In this document: one piece after another, positions 10,816-21,645 of the stretch
How the letters are laid out: every line of letters begins with the position of its first letter
How positions within the stretch are numbered: position 1 is the stretch's first letter
Assembly (NCBI GenBank): GCA_021018995.1
Contig: CM037598.1
Coordinates: 72,744,671 to 72,808,670 of the forward strand
Reading direction: 5' to 3'
DNA from: Chloranthus sessilifolius
Taxonomy: Eukaryota; Streptophyta; Magnoliopsida; Chloranthales; Chloranthaceae
DNA: 64,000 bases
The notes under the pieces: model-generated
The model's database searches: none
What the model was told of the DNA's origin: nothing
What the model saw: only the letters and a program-made list of their open reading frames with translations
Program-made: the position numbers and the translations under genes

Positions 10816-13171
10816 TGTGACAGCCCGAATTTTCTAACCCGAAACTCGGACTGTTAGATCACCTGTTAAGGTGATCCCTTATTATAAAGAACGCTTGGTA
10901 CATCCACAACATGTAGAACAAAACAGATTACTCTAATAATCCTGGTAGAGTCCTCATAACGTGGCCAAAAGACAATTCCATTCTAATGAATAAGACAAAA
11001 GACAAAAGGACCAAAATGACAAAATAACGGTTCTGTCCTTATGAGAACCATAAGCCCGACATAACCGAAACGAACCACCGATGATGAACAATCATCATCC
11101 AAACTGTGGTTCAATAACCGCTACAAAATACTGAATTCTTGTTTTAACCAAATAATAAGGCTGGACATACCAAGCCCTGTATAATGAATCTCACAAAATT
11201 GTATCAAGTCTATCCCCTAAGGAAATAGTCCTCTGGCAAAAGATCCGACTCCTCTTCTAGTGTACAGTCGGGATCTTCCTCAAGGCCAGAATCCTTAAGG
11301 CCTAACTCGGTATCTGTACCTATGACGTATAGTCGAAGGGTGAGCTAACATCGAAGCTCAATAGAGGAATATCACTAGCATGCATAGCATATCATAAAGC
11401 ATAGATCATATGACCAAAATTGAAAGCACATATCATGGAATTGAATCTTTTAGACATATGCATGGAAATGTTGAATTATAGTGCACACACACACTTGTAC
11501 TTAATTCTCTTGTTCTTATTTAACTCCTTTTCTTATGATTCACACTAGTCGAATTGACTTAAAAGCTTAACTTAAATAACCTCCCAAGCATGTATAGTAT
11601 TGGGCGCCCAAGTAATACCGATGAAAATCCCCAAACCACCGACGTTCAATGAATAGTTCATACACTTGCCAAGACCTTAAGCTTAGTTAAGAGGGTCGCC
11701 TGAGCCCCGACTATAAGCATCTGAGCTTAGTTAACAGAGTCACTTGTATCATGATGACCGCTAGCCAGTCCACAACTTTAACACAATGGGGATTCGTTTC
11801 AAGGAAACCTTAAATCATAGTGCAAACTAACTTATAGTTATTCACCGTGTAATGAATCAGTGTGATTAATTATAGCTAGAATTAGAGTTTCATATGCTTA
11901 CTCATTTTATTCACATACGCGCTTGCTCATCATATGGTTCACATTCACTTATCACATGATTTGTATTTACTTATCACGTGATTTGCATTTACTTATCACA
12001 TTCAAGTACCTATACACTCGTCACAAATATCACGCTTACACGCTTTTATCTTATTCACACATGCACGCACATGCTTATCTCATTCACAATTCATCTAATA
12101 CGATCATATTGGAAGTCATGGAAATGAATTCCCCTACCTCAAGTCATGCTTATTTCATTCCATGCATAGCTCTCTTGAGAGTCCACACGTAAGCTCAACA
12201 TGCTAATTCTACATTCAAAATATCTAAATACCTCTTTGGAATGTTTAAAAGAATCTAAGGTACACATTTTCAAATAATTTGGATGGAAGGAAGTAAAACA
12301 AATTTGACTCTATTTCTCGTGTGAGAGAGCCCTGGAGCTCTAGCGCGCGGGCACCCACGCGAGGTCTGAAACTCGCGCAACCGACTGGATTTCTAGTGCA
12401 CTGGAGATAGTCAGCGAGGCCTCGTACGAGCGAGCCTCTAACTCACTTAAACCTCGCGCGAGCCAGTCTCAGAGCCTCACGAGCTTACTTATGCCTTCTG
12501 AAGGTTTCTCGCGCGAGCGAACTCTGGAGCTCATGCGTGCGAGAACCAGAGATATTTCAAATCCGAGTTTTTTTTCAACTTGATCTTCATCACACTTCAT
12601 CCGTACTTTTTACACATCCTTATAAACATTATATAACTCACTTTAAATACATTAAGTATTGATTTCTTACCTTTAACTCGACGATCTACCCGTAGAACGT
12701 ATCATCCTCCTTGTTGCAACAAAAGGGATTTTTTAAACCCACACCGATCTCACTGTGCACCTTGTACACTATCAAGCCAACGCAATTGTAGGCGATCCTT
12801 CACGCATTCATACACTTCACATACACATCACTATGATCAAGTGAAGCTAAACTTTAAATTCAAGAAATATCCTTTCTCTTCTCTTCAAACCCTTTCTTTC
12901 TTTCTCTCTCTCTCTCACTTGCAAATCTCAAACCCAACAAATGGGTCTCAAGTGTGAGACCCCTCCTTATCTTAGCAAATGACTTTGCTATCTTGCTAGA
13001 CACAAACACATGAGTTGTGTGTTACTTATGTCCACTAACTTCCTCTTGGTGTGAGACACATACACACCAAAGTGTGTTAAATTGCATGGGTTTCCTTGTG
13101 AATCACACACACCATGTTCATACACTCCCATCACCTGACTTACACAGTTTACTAAATTTGGAGTTATTACA
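10816..13171 (-). mobile_element. Tekay 5' LTR (L2)
   Basis: 2356 bp; plus strand begins TGTGACAGCCCG and ends GAGTTATTACA. It is followed (in minus direction) by a primer-binding site and gag, so it is the 5' LTR of a minus-strand element inserted into the TTGAC-rich repeat that continues at 13172. The hairpin TGAGCT/AGCTCA is at 11341-11360. Confidence 0.85.
12318..12545. repeat. Palindrome array, CTCGCGCGAGCGA type (L2)
   Basis: Several CTCGCGCGAG-like words (e.g. CTCGCGCGAGCGAACT near 12510) are spaced 20-50 bp apart at the place in the LTR where L1 has its array. It is more decayed than that of L1. Confidence 0.7.
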
Positions 13172-13603
13172 TATTCATTTTAAAGAAGTCAAACTTTGAC
13201 CAAATGTCAAAAAAAGTAAAATAAAATTTGGTAATATACTACAAAGTAATAAATTAATAAAATAATGACTTCATTGGGACTACAAAAGTTTAAAAAAATT
13301 AAATTATGTTACAAAGTCAAAGTTTGACCAAGTATCAAACTTTGATTGATAAAAATTTACATTACCAAAATATAAATAACAACAGTAATAATTACTATCT
13401 ATTTTCAAGATACACTTATCAAATTTTGGCTTAGTCAAAATTTGAATAAAAGTCAAACTTTGACCAATAAAAATGAGGCAATGTATTTAAAGTTTCAAAT
13501 TAAAATAATGATAAATATTTTTAATTATAATATTCTACTAATGAAAATATAAATTTTTTATAGAAAATCAAACTTTGACTAAAGAAAATTGCACTGATAC
13601 GAT

Positions 13604-13612
13604 ATAAATTTA
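13604..13612 (+). repeat. 9-bp target site duplication of MULE-1, left
   Basis: ATAAATTTA, identical to 14642-14650. A 9-bp duplication is characteristic of Mutator-like elements. The uninterrupted target is visible in the homologous repeat around 28440. Confidence 0.85.
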
Positions 13613-14262
13613 GAGATTAGTACCAGAAAACGCCCCTCTAGTATTCTTATTACCAGATCAGTGTCTTCTTCATTTTTTATCAATAGGTGCCCAAGCACCC
13701 TCAAAATGACCCGTATTAACTCGTTGACGGAGTTTCCAAAAATTATAAGTTACCAAAATACCCCCTGAAGAGAGGAACCCAAAAACTTGCTTCTTCCTTC
13801 GTCACCCTCCTCCCCCTTTTCTTGCTGCCTATTTGTTGACGCCCCCGAAATCGATCGGAAGGTGGTCGTCTCCTCCGAATGAACTTTGGACGACGATACT
13901 CTAGACGTATCGGGTCGGATGTAACAGAACGAGTGCCCTAACCCTTCGTCTAATGGGTCTGACATAACGACTGCGATTTCATGTCGGCGATCTCCTCCGT
14001 TTGCGGAGAAGCAAATGTCGGCACCTTTTCCAAATCTGTTGCCCACCAAAAAGGGAGAGAGAGAGAGAGAGAGAGAGAGAGGAAGAAGGACGATAAGAGC
14101 GGAACGATTCGGCCGATGCTTCTTTAGTTCCTATGACTCATGGCAAATATCCGATTTATTTTTTTCCTGGTTTGGAGACTGGGAAGCGAAGATAGAGAGG
14201 AGGGGTGAAGATGAAGGAGTGAGCGTTGACTTTGGGTTGGGGGTTTGAAATTGTGTTTTAAT

Positions 14263-14314
<52 letters not shown>

Positions 14315-14641
14315 TTGCATTTAGAGACACGTGGAAGGTATTGGCAGCCTTCCGACCGATTTCTGTTCGACTTACCCTTTCGAACGAGGAGACAGGTTCG
14401 AACAGAAAAGGCTTCGAAGGAAGGCTTTTTGGCTTTATATTAAGGGCAAATATGATATTTAGGTGGCTTATGATGGTATTTAATGAAAGGGGTAAATTTG
14501 TAAAAAAATCAAGGGTGGTGCGTGAGTTTCAACTGCAGTTGGGCTGTTCAATCCACATTGGGGCGCTCGATGGTGATAAAGTACTGTTCAGGTTTTTTTG
14601 GTTATAAAAATAGGCACAGGCCCTTTTTTGGTACAAAGCCC
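13613..14641. mobile_element. Non-autonomous Mutator-like element MULE-1
   Basis: 1029 bp between perfect 9-bp duplications, absent from the inverted homologue R2, so the insertion is demonstrated by comparison. Its ends, GAGATTAGTACCAGAAAACG and the reverse complement GGGCTTTGTACCAAAAAAGG, form an imperfect terminal inverted repeat. The right end (AGGCACAGGCCCTTTTTTGG) closely matches that of MULE-2. Inside are a (GA)n tract (14056-14083) and a (TA)n tract (14269-14310). No transposase was found; whether 13750-14050 is a captured gene piece could not be decided. Confidence 0.85.
14269..14310. repeat. (TA)n microsatellite
   Basis: About 21 uninterrupted TA units inside MULE-1. Confidence 0.95.
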
Positions 14642-14650
14642 ATAAATTTA
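14642..14650 (+). repeat. 9-bp target site duplication of MULE-1, right
   Basis: ATAAATTTA, identical to 13604-13612. Confidence 0.85.
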
Positions 14651-15388
14651 TGTAGTAATAAACTCTATCTATAAGCAAGTTTCGAGTTTGGCTAATTTTT
14701 TTTTTGTAAAAGTCAAAGTTTGACCAAAAGTCAAAGTTTGACTGAAGGTCAAACTATTGACTAATAAAATTGAGAATTTAGTATCACATTATAGATCAAC
14801 ACAGAAGTATCCTTTTTTCGCTATTAAATTATAGGAGTTAGTGTAATAAAAAGTAAATCTTTAATTAAAAGTCAATGTTTGACCTTAAAGTCAAGCTTTG
14901 ACCCATGAAAATTTTGCAATATATTAGTTACTTACAACTTATGATCATGATTTAGTAGTCATAGTTTGATCAAAAGTCAAAACATTAAATAGCTTATAAA
15001 TTTTGTTAAAGTATTATTAAAATTCAAACTTTGACTAAAAGTCAAAGATTAGCTAAAAAGAGTATGATGTAGATAATGTGAGTCATAGTGATCGTGCTGG
15101 TATGATGGACATAGAAATGGAAGTTACTTTTTAAAAGTCAAAAGATAATTTTTTTTGCTTCTAAGCTTTTTACATGTAAAAAATAATTATTTTGTTAGTG
15201 GGAAACTCAATTTCAGCCACTTAAAAGGTTAAAATAATTTCCTCCTAAAATGACTTGGAGTATAAAAATTTAATTACCATGCAGGGCCCACTTAATTTCA
15301 TTTTCATCTCCTTACATAGCTATCAAACAACAACAATTTGAATCATTTCCACCTATGTAATTACATTTTCATGTTATCAAACAAGGCA

Positions 15389-15397
15389 TTAAAGTAA
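15389..15397 (+). repeat. 9-bp target site duplication of MULE-2, left
   Basis: TTAAAGTAA, identical to 22338-22346. Confidence 0.85.
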
Positions 15398-15579
15398 GAG
15401 AAAAGTATCAAATAGCGCCCCAAAATTATTTTAATCACCATTTCGGTTATAATTTTTTTTTATTACGAAATGACGCCCATGCAGCTTCAAAGCGGGTGGC
15501 ATTTCACGCACTGAGCATATAAAATTACTATTTTGCCCTTTCCTCAATAGAATTACAATTTTGCCAATTGTCGAGAAAC

Positions 15580-15755
15580 GAAACCGATTAATCGAGTAAA
15601 ATCGATTAATCGATTTTTGAATTTTGATTAATCGAAATTGGGTCGATTAATCGACTGGTCTCAAATAGTGAAAAAGATTTTTGGCTCTTTGAAAATCGAT
15701 CAATCGACTTTGGAAAATCGATTAATCGATTTTGAAAATCGATTAGTCGATTTTG
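15580..15755. repeat. Palindrome array, CGATTAATCG type (L3)
   Basis: About nine copies of AATCGATTAATCGATT-like palindromes separated by 5-25 bp. The same word is used in L4 (20999-21160), the other LTR of this element. Confidence 0.9.
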
Positions 15756-15782
15756 TCTGAGTTTGCCAGTGCTGCTTTAGTA

Positions 15783-15845
15783 TTTTGACCATAACTTTCT
15801 ACTCCGACCTCCGATTGATGCGATTCTTGAGGCGTTGGAAAGATA
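15783..15845 (+). repeat. Shared LTR motif next to palindrome array (L3)
   Basis: Begins TTTTGACCATAACTTTCT, continues CCTCCGATTGATGCGATTCT and ends TTGAGGCGTTGGAAAG. Related copies lie at 21190-21245 (+), 36931-36985 (-), 62636-62695 (-) and, decayed, 9096-9132 (-). In each the CCATAAC end faces the palindrome array. Confidence 0.8.
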
Positions 15846-16589
15846 ACAAAGAGATCTACAATGTTTGTGTTTTGACCAACTTATGAATCTAAATTTTTAA
15901 AGGTAAAAATTTAGGAGAAAGGTTACATCAATTTCTGTGTTGGCGCGAACTTGCTCGTTCCGACTCAATTTTTTAGAAAACGCTTAAATAATCTAAGTTA
16001 TTAGTGGTTGGGGTTAATCCTTGATGCATCATTATATGCTTGTGATGTAGATTAAGGGTGGACGGCCATCGATGGGACCTTGCTTGCTTCGAGGTTAAGG
16101 TAGGGGAAATTTAATATTTGATTATATGTTTGAAATTGATTCATAGATGCCTTGATTTAATCAAATGAAGATGATAAGTGTGATTTGAAGTTTTGTTATT
16201 TAAAATCGATGCTTGAATCTAATTGGACGTGTAGGGAAACTTCAACACAAACCTGCATGTTTAACTTTGATTCATTGTTTCTTTGAGGTATTCATATGAA
16301 AAAAATGATAAGTTTTCTTGATGTATTTTGATGTTAGTTTGATAGATATTTGAATTATAACTTGAACTCCTTGCAAAATAGAAATTTAAAATTCGTGAGT
16401 CGAAAATGGTGAATTTTGAACTGTGAACTTAACCTAGAATTTGTACTATGGTATTCGATTTTTAAACTTGATTTTTAAATGGTGAGTTTTAAAACCTTTT
16501 AAGCAAGAATGTGAGCTTTGGATCGTGATTTAGAAATCTGAACTAGAATGTGAACTCGAAATCTTTGAGTCTTGTAGATTTGTGAGAAG

Positions 16590-17110
16590 GTACATTGTAT
16601 GGGATTTATGTACACCTTGGACCATGTGGATTTGTGTATACCCTTGAACCGTTGTGGCGGGATTTATGTACGCCCTTGGACCGTTTTTACGGGATTTTAC
16701 GTACACCCTTGGACTTGTTGTGCTTATGTACGCCCTTGGACCGTTTTTACGGGATTTTACGTACACCCTTGGACTTGTTGTGCTTATGTACGCCCTTGGA
16801 CCGTTTTTACGGGATTTTACGTACAACCTTGGACTTGTTGTGCTCATGTACGCCCTTGGACCGTTTTTACGGGATTTTACGTACACCTTTGGACTTGTTG
16901 TGCTCATGTACGCCTTTTGGACCGTTTTACGGGATTTTACGTACACCTCGGACTCGTTGTGCTCATGTACGCCTTGGACCGCTTGCATGGGATTTTACGT
17001 ACTGCTTGGACATGCTAGAGTCGGTACGCCTGGACCGCTTTTACGGATTTACGTACACCCTTGGATTTCGATGTAGTCATGTACGCCTTGACCGCTTTAT
17101 GCGGCATTTT
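16590..17110 (+). repeat. 60-bp tandem repeat in Tekay LTR L3
   Basis: About eight units with an exact 60-bp period in 16681-16920. Each unit contains TGTACGCCCTTGGACC, TTTTACGGGATTTTACGTAC and TTGGACTTGTTGTGCT. Later units decay and shorten. All long reading frames over it, on both strands, are a product of the period being a multiple of three. Confidence 0.95.
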
Positions 17111-17162
17111 ATGTACTCTTTGGATTATACCGTAAATCAAACCATAAGTCGTGAGATTAAAG

Positions 17163-17275
17163 TGGACCGCTATGGGCGGATATTGTGCATGTGGACCGCT
17201 ATGGGCGGATTATATGGGATTATGCTTATCGTGGACCGCTATGGGCGGAGTGCTAGTACCATGTGGGCCGCCGAG
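17163..17275 (+). repeat. GTGGACCGCTATGGGCGGA tandem repeat
   Basis: Three full units (from 17163, 17192 and 17231) and a decayed fourth (GTGGGCCGCCGAGGCAG). The reverse complement of the same unit (CCCATAGCGGTCCAC-like) is repeated at 35838-35995 in LTR L5, so this module is shared between LTRs. Confidence 0.9.
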
Positions 17276-17998
17276 GCAGATTTGAAATCAGTTTTGAAGG
17301 ATAAATAAATGTTTTGAAATCACTTTTGTGTGTAAAAAGGAAATCAGTTTTGTATGATAAGGAAATTAGCTTTTGAATCAGTTTTATGTGAAAAAGGAAG
17401 TCAGTTTTGAAATCAGTCATGTGATAAGAAAATAGTATTTGAAATCAGTCTTTGTTGATAAGAAAAAGTACCTTTGAAACGAGTTTTAGTTTTAAATAAG
17501 AAAAGGTTTGATTGTGACATTGAATCTATGTTTCCTTATGATAAGATGTGAATGAGTATTGAAATATCCTCTACTGAGCTAGGATGTAGCTCACCCCTTC
17601 GACTATCGTCTGTATAGCTTCTCGTGGACACGGACTTGCAGATTGAGGAATTGAGGAGGGCTATGATATTCGGGGTCGTAGATTGAGTACTTTGTGGAGA
17701 TTGGTGAGTTCAGACTTGGTACCCTTTGAACTCATATATAATTTTATACACCACTGTTTGGTGACGTTGGTACATCACTGGTGGCCATTGTTAGTTATTG
17801 TAATATTAGATGTTAGAATCAGAGATCTATTCATGTCATATGTATTATCTGCTTTGATTTTTGCATGCTACGCTTTGCACCAAGCATTACGTATTGAGCG
17901 TGTTCTGACGGGTCGAGTTTTCCCATTCGTGTTTAAAAAAAAAAAAAAAAAAAATATGTCTCAAAATTCAGGTTGGGAAAATTCGGGTTGTCACAGTT

Positions 17999-18010
17999 GG
18001 TATCAAAGCT
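17999..18010 (+). promoter_or_regulatory. Primer-binding site, first copy
   Basis: TGGTATCAAAGC follows the LTR end GTCACA; it matches initiator tRNA-Met in 11 of 12 positions. The junction GTCACAGTTGGTATCAAAG occurs again at 18088-18106, so LTR end plus primer site has been duplicated 91 bp downstream. The sequence after the second copy is the usual leader. Confidence 0.8.
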
Positions 18011-18195
18011 TAAGTATTAGGTCTTATTGGGACCCGAAGTTTGGCGATAAGTTATGTTAGGATATAAGAAACTCAACTGTGACTTTGTCACAGTTGGTAT
18101 CAAAGTCATTTCTTTTAGAAATTCTGACAATCATTCCTTTTGTCAGAGCATCGGGACTTCTGCTAACGAAACTTTGGTTCCAAATGCAGCTGTCA

Positions 18196-19400
18196 ATGTC
18201 TTCTAGAGGAAGGAAGCCAAGGTCATAAAAATTCTAACGTAGTCGAGATGATTTCATCTCGGATACCAATCAGTGCCTATGGGAGATAGAGGGCTTGAGG
18301 CGGTGGTGGCCAAGGGCCAAGATCAGCGAGAGACTGGGATCGAGATCGGAGGAACAAGAAAGAGTAAGAGAAAGGCGAAGAGAAAGGCGTCGAGAGGATG
18401 ATGCATACCATGGAAACCATGGGCCGCGTAACTGTGAACATCATTTTGGCGGCTCATACCACTCATGGCGACCACCTACACCTCCGATGGGTTACTGCGA
18501 TCGATGCCCTCTGCATTTACCTACTTTAGGAGGATCGTCCTCCCTAACTTTTGAGAACAAGCCAATGGGCGGAAGAATTGGCTAGCGAAATGGAAAGGTG
18601 TTGTGTGCCATTGCCGAGATGAGAAGTGTCGTTAGGCGGCCTATATGTTAGATGGGAGGTGGGCCTTGGTGGAAATCCGTTTCACGGACTAGGGCTCAGG
18701 AGACCCCAGATTTGCCTTGGACATGGGATGAATTCGTTGAAGAGTTTAACAAGCAGTACTTCCCTGAAGTAGTGCGCAATCAAATGGAGGTTCAATTCCT
18801 TCAACTTGTGCAAGGGAAGATGACAGTGAGAGAATATGGGGTAGAGTTCATCGACTTTCACGTTTTGCTCGAGTTTGTGACCTCGGACCTAATGAAGGCC
18901 AAGAAATTTCAGCGGCTTAAGGCGGATGTCGGAAAAATTTGCTTTTGAGTTCAAAACCTATGAAGCAGTAATGAGCAAGGCTCTTGTGGTGGAAGAAGAC
19001 GTGGAAGAAATGTATAAGCGAAGGGACCAACAATGTAGAGAAAGGGCAAGTCAAATGCAGTCATATGCCCATGGCGAGGACGAGATACCAAGACTCTTAT
19101 TGCGGCACCCCTCGGTCTACTCGGACCGTTTATGCAAGACCACCTAAATACGTACTGTGATGACCTTCGTCCTTGAATCTCATGGAAATTGGAGTGTCAC
19201 AAACACAACGAGGCTCCACCACCTCATCATTTGCACGGTGGTAAATCATGCCCCAAGAATCACGGGGCGACATCAGCACCAAGTGTAAGTGGACCACGGG
19301 TGCATGTTTCAATTGTGGTCGAGATGGGGCATCGGTAAAGGGTATGGGCAGAAGAATGAGAGGACACCTTCGGCATGAGGAACCATCGAGCAATACAAAT
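18196..19400 (+). pseudogene. Tekay gag, broken
   Basis: Starts MSSRGRKPRS like other Tekay gags, then a stop. It contains the Retrotrans_gag core at 18676-18950 (TWDEFVEEFNKQYFPEVVRN, MEVQFLQLVQGKMTVREYGV) and KRRDQQCRERASQ before a damaged zinc knuckle (CFNCGRDGA, Cys-His spacing lost). Several frame changes and stops are needed to read it. It would encode the capsid/nucleocapsid polyprotein. No protease, reverse transcriptase or integrase follows; only 500 bp of unrecognised sequence separate it from the polypurine run. Confidence 0.75.
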
Positions 19401-19904
19401 GTCGTGTCGTGTTCTTGATGCTTAATCTCAAACAATATACTCTTTGTATTTTGGGTGTATAATCAATGCTATTAGCTCATCTTTTGATATCGTATGTAGG
19501 AATCTTTATTGCAATTAATGGTACATGTTGTCAATTGATGGTTAGACTATTTCTTTTCATAGTGATCAAATTTTGATTGTGCTCAATTGGTAAGTGCGAG
19601 GTTGTAATTTTCATTGATGGTTTATATTATAGTGGTTGTGACCATAGCTATTAGCTTAGTGGACATATTCAGATTTGGAGATATGTGGATTTTCATGCTT
19701 TATGATGGAGAAATTGGTGAGGATAAGTTGGTCTTTAGTGGTGAACTCAATGTGGATAGTAATTGAATGATTCTAGGGAATACATTTTTTCATTACGGGT
19801 GCATGAGTTATTTCCTCATGGTGGGTAAGTTCTTATCCTTGAGGAATCATAGTTCGTGAGCGGCGTTAGGAAATGTGGTCATCAATTTTGAGGGCGAAAA
19901 TCTC

Positions 19905-20044
19905 CATGGAGGAAGAATGTAACAACCTCAAATGTATTTGTGTGTAAATCGATTTGTATGGCGTGAATATTTAACTTGATGCCGTGGTGGTAACCCGGAT
20001 TACTTAGGGCAATTTTAGGGCGAAAATTTTATAGGTGGGAAGAA
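19905..20044 (+). promoter_or_regulatory. Duplicated polypurine-type 3' junction
   Basis: TTTTGAGGGCGAAAATCTCC ... GGAGGAAGAA then TGTAAC at 19918, and again TTTTAGGGCGAAAATTTTAT, AGGTGGGAAGAA then TGTAGA at 20045. The sequence after the second copy aligns with the start of other Tekay LTRs (TTTGAATAGTGTATCTCGGG), so the second is taken as the real LTR start. Confidence 0.55.
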
Positions 20045-21344
20045 TGTAGACTGAAAATTTTGAGTTTGAATAGTGTATCTCGGGATGTATGCCCGACTTT
20101 GAGCAGTGTACCTCGGTGTGCGTGCCCGGTCACATGCTCGATTTATGAAATTACTTCGTAAGTTAAATTGGGTTTGGTCTTGAGTGGAAAAATGATTTAG
20201 ATTGTGTGTTGAGCATTAGGTGGTTTCTTATGCACCAAGCTTTGGTGTATGGGCTCAACAGGTCCGATTAGTGGATGGTTTGGGTGTGTAGGCCCACACT
20301 AATCAAAAGAAAACTATTTTGTTATGAGATAACACCTAAATAGATGCGATTACGTTTCACACGGGGCTAGATCATAGATGAGAACTAATGGCGAAAGACA
20401 AGTATATGTGTTTTGTATGAAGATCCCATTTAGTTAAAGAAGGCAATTCCTTCTTTTGGGAGCTAACACCAGTTTGCACTGATTTTTTTTAGGTTTTGGG
20501 TTTTGAGGAGAGAAGGAAGAGAAAGGAGGAGATGAAATGAGCGTGTTGAATCCATGAGTCTGAGCCTTAGATTTACGAAAAATATTTGTGAGATCGTCTA
20601 AGGGAAGATCGGTCGATTCGGCGTTTGGTTGTGGTTTTATGGGTTTTGGAGCCGTTTGGGGTTTTGAAACCCTCTTCTTGCAAAGAGATCGTGAGTTTTG
20701 ATCCGCAAATCGTGGCGTGAGTTTGCGTGAAGTGTGTGGAAGGATTGTTAAGTTAATTTAGTGGGTTTGGTTGTGATCTTGGAGCACGGAGATGATCGAT
20801 GGGTTTGGAAACCTTTTTATCTAACGAAGAAGGCGATCCGATCTCGAGTAAATCACCGATTTAAAGAGGTAAATAACATAATTCTTCCATGTATTTAATT
20901 AAATATATGTTGGTTAGATGTGTGCAAAAGATTAGGATCAAAGTTGAATTTTGATGAAAAAAATGGGTTTCAAGGTTCAAACCGAGAAGTGCTCGAAGCG
21001 CCAAAATCGATTAATCGATTTTGAAACTCGATTAATCGAGTTTTTGACAAGAGAGAAATTCAAGAAGAACTCCCCGAAATCGATTAATCGAAGAGAATTT
21101 CGATTAATCGAATTTGAAATTCGATTAATCGATTTTGAAAATCGATTAATCGAGTTTGCCTGGGCTTACTGACACTACTGTAGTATTTCAGCCATAACAT
21201 TTTGTGCCGAATTTGGATTGACGTGATTCTTGTTGCGTTGGAAAGAAGACAGAAATCCCTACAACTTTCATGAATTGACCAACTTGTGAATCAATTGTTT
21301 TAAAGGTCAAAATTTAGTAATAAGTTAGGTAAATTTCTAATTTT
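20045..21344 (+). mobile_element. Tekay 3' LTR (L4), truncated
   Basis: Starts TGTAGACTGAAAATTTTGAG and continues with the AATAGTGTATCTCGGGATG segment typical of the U3 start. It carries the CGATTAATCG palindrome array and the shared motif, then breaks off. U5 and the tandem repeats seen in L3 are absent. Confidence 0.75.
20999..21160. repeat. Palindrome array, CGATTAATCG type (L4)
   Basis: Seven AATCGATTAATCGATT-like palindromes, same word as L3, located between the leader and the shared motif. Confidence 0.9.
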
Positions 21345-21645
21345 GTCGAGAAACGAAACCGATTAATCGAGTAAAATCGATTAATCGATTTTTGAATTTT
21401 GATTGATTCACAAGTTGGTCAATTCATGAAAGTTAAATTTTCTTCTTCGTCAATCAATGTCAATTCAAATGAAATGTAAATTTTCAAAATTGAAAAGATG
21501 AATCACGATTAATTGATTAATCTTAAAGTCAGATTGAACGAACATAATAAAAAAAATCACTTTATCGCATTCACGGCTCCCACATAAATTCTGATGAGGA
21601 AGATAATAACAAAAGAGTCAAGAAATAAACCATTTTCATCATTCT

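Larger units (their letters stand above)
13172..15388. repeat. TTGAC-rich repeat R1, inverted partner of 27690-28722
   Basis: An AT-rich repeat packed with AAAGTCAAACTTTGACC-type near-palindromes (about twenty TTGAC/GTCAA cores by eye). From 13330 to 15388, leaving out the inserted Mutator-like element at 13613-14641, it matches the reverse complement of 27690-28722 at roughly 80-90%. Its right end, ATGTTATCAAACAAGGC, mirrors the left end AAGGCCTTGTTTGATAACAT of the partner. The left end is cut by the Tekay LTR. It is likely a non-autonomous DNA element; the superfamily is unresolved. Confidence 0.75.
15571..17996 (+). mobile_element. Tekay 5' LTR (L3), U3-truncated
   Basis: It ends GGGTTGTCACA followed by a primer-binding site. 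From left to right it shows a palindrome array, the shared motif (15783-15845), 60-bp tandem repeats, 20-bp tandem repeats, the conserved hairpin TGAGCTAGGATGTAGCTCA (17575-17593) and an A-run (17936-17955). The first ~950 bp of the LTR, present in L4, are missing. Confidence 0.75.
15571..21434 (+). mobile_element. Pol-less Tekay element inside MULE-2
   Basis: A plus-strand element: LTR piece (15571-17996), primer-binding site, gag, no pol, a polypurine-like run, LTR piece (20045-21344). The left LTR lacks its U3 and starts inside the palindrome array; the right LTR ends just after the shared motif. The first 59 bp (15571-15629) are repeated exactly at 21346-21404, and the right border carries a 30-bp inverted copy (21405-21434) of 21262-21291. 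No target duplication was found. The right border is therefore a rearrangement and not a simple insertion joint. Confidence 0.75.

Noticed and set aside
13750-14049. 99-codon minus-strand frame in MULE-1 as a captured gene
   Set aside because: No recognisable domain or motif. It might be a captured fragment, but nothing in the sequence supports one over a chance frame.
16530-17308. Long open frames on both strands over the 60-bp repeat
   Set aside because: The period is a multiple of three and free of stops, so several frames stay open by construction. The predicted peptides are simple repeats and the region lies in an LTR.
19918-20044. LTR start at 19918 for the element in MULE-2
   Set aside because: The TGTAAC there follows a purine run, but the sequence aligning with other Tekay LTR starts begins at 20045. 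It is kept as a duplicated junction.
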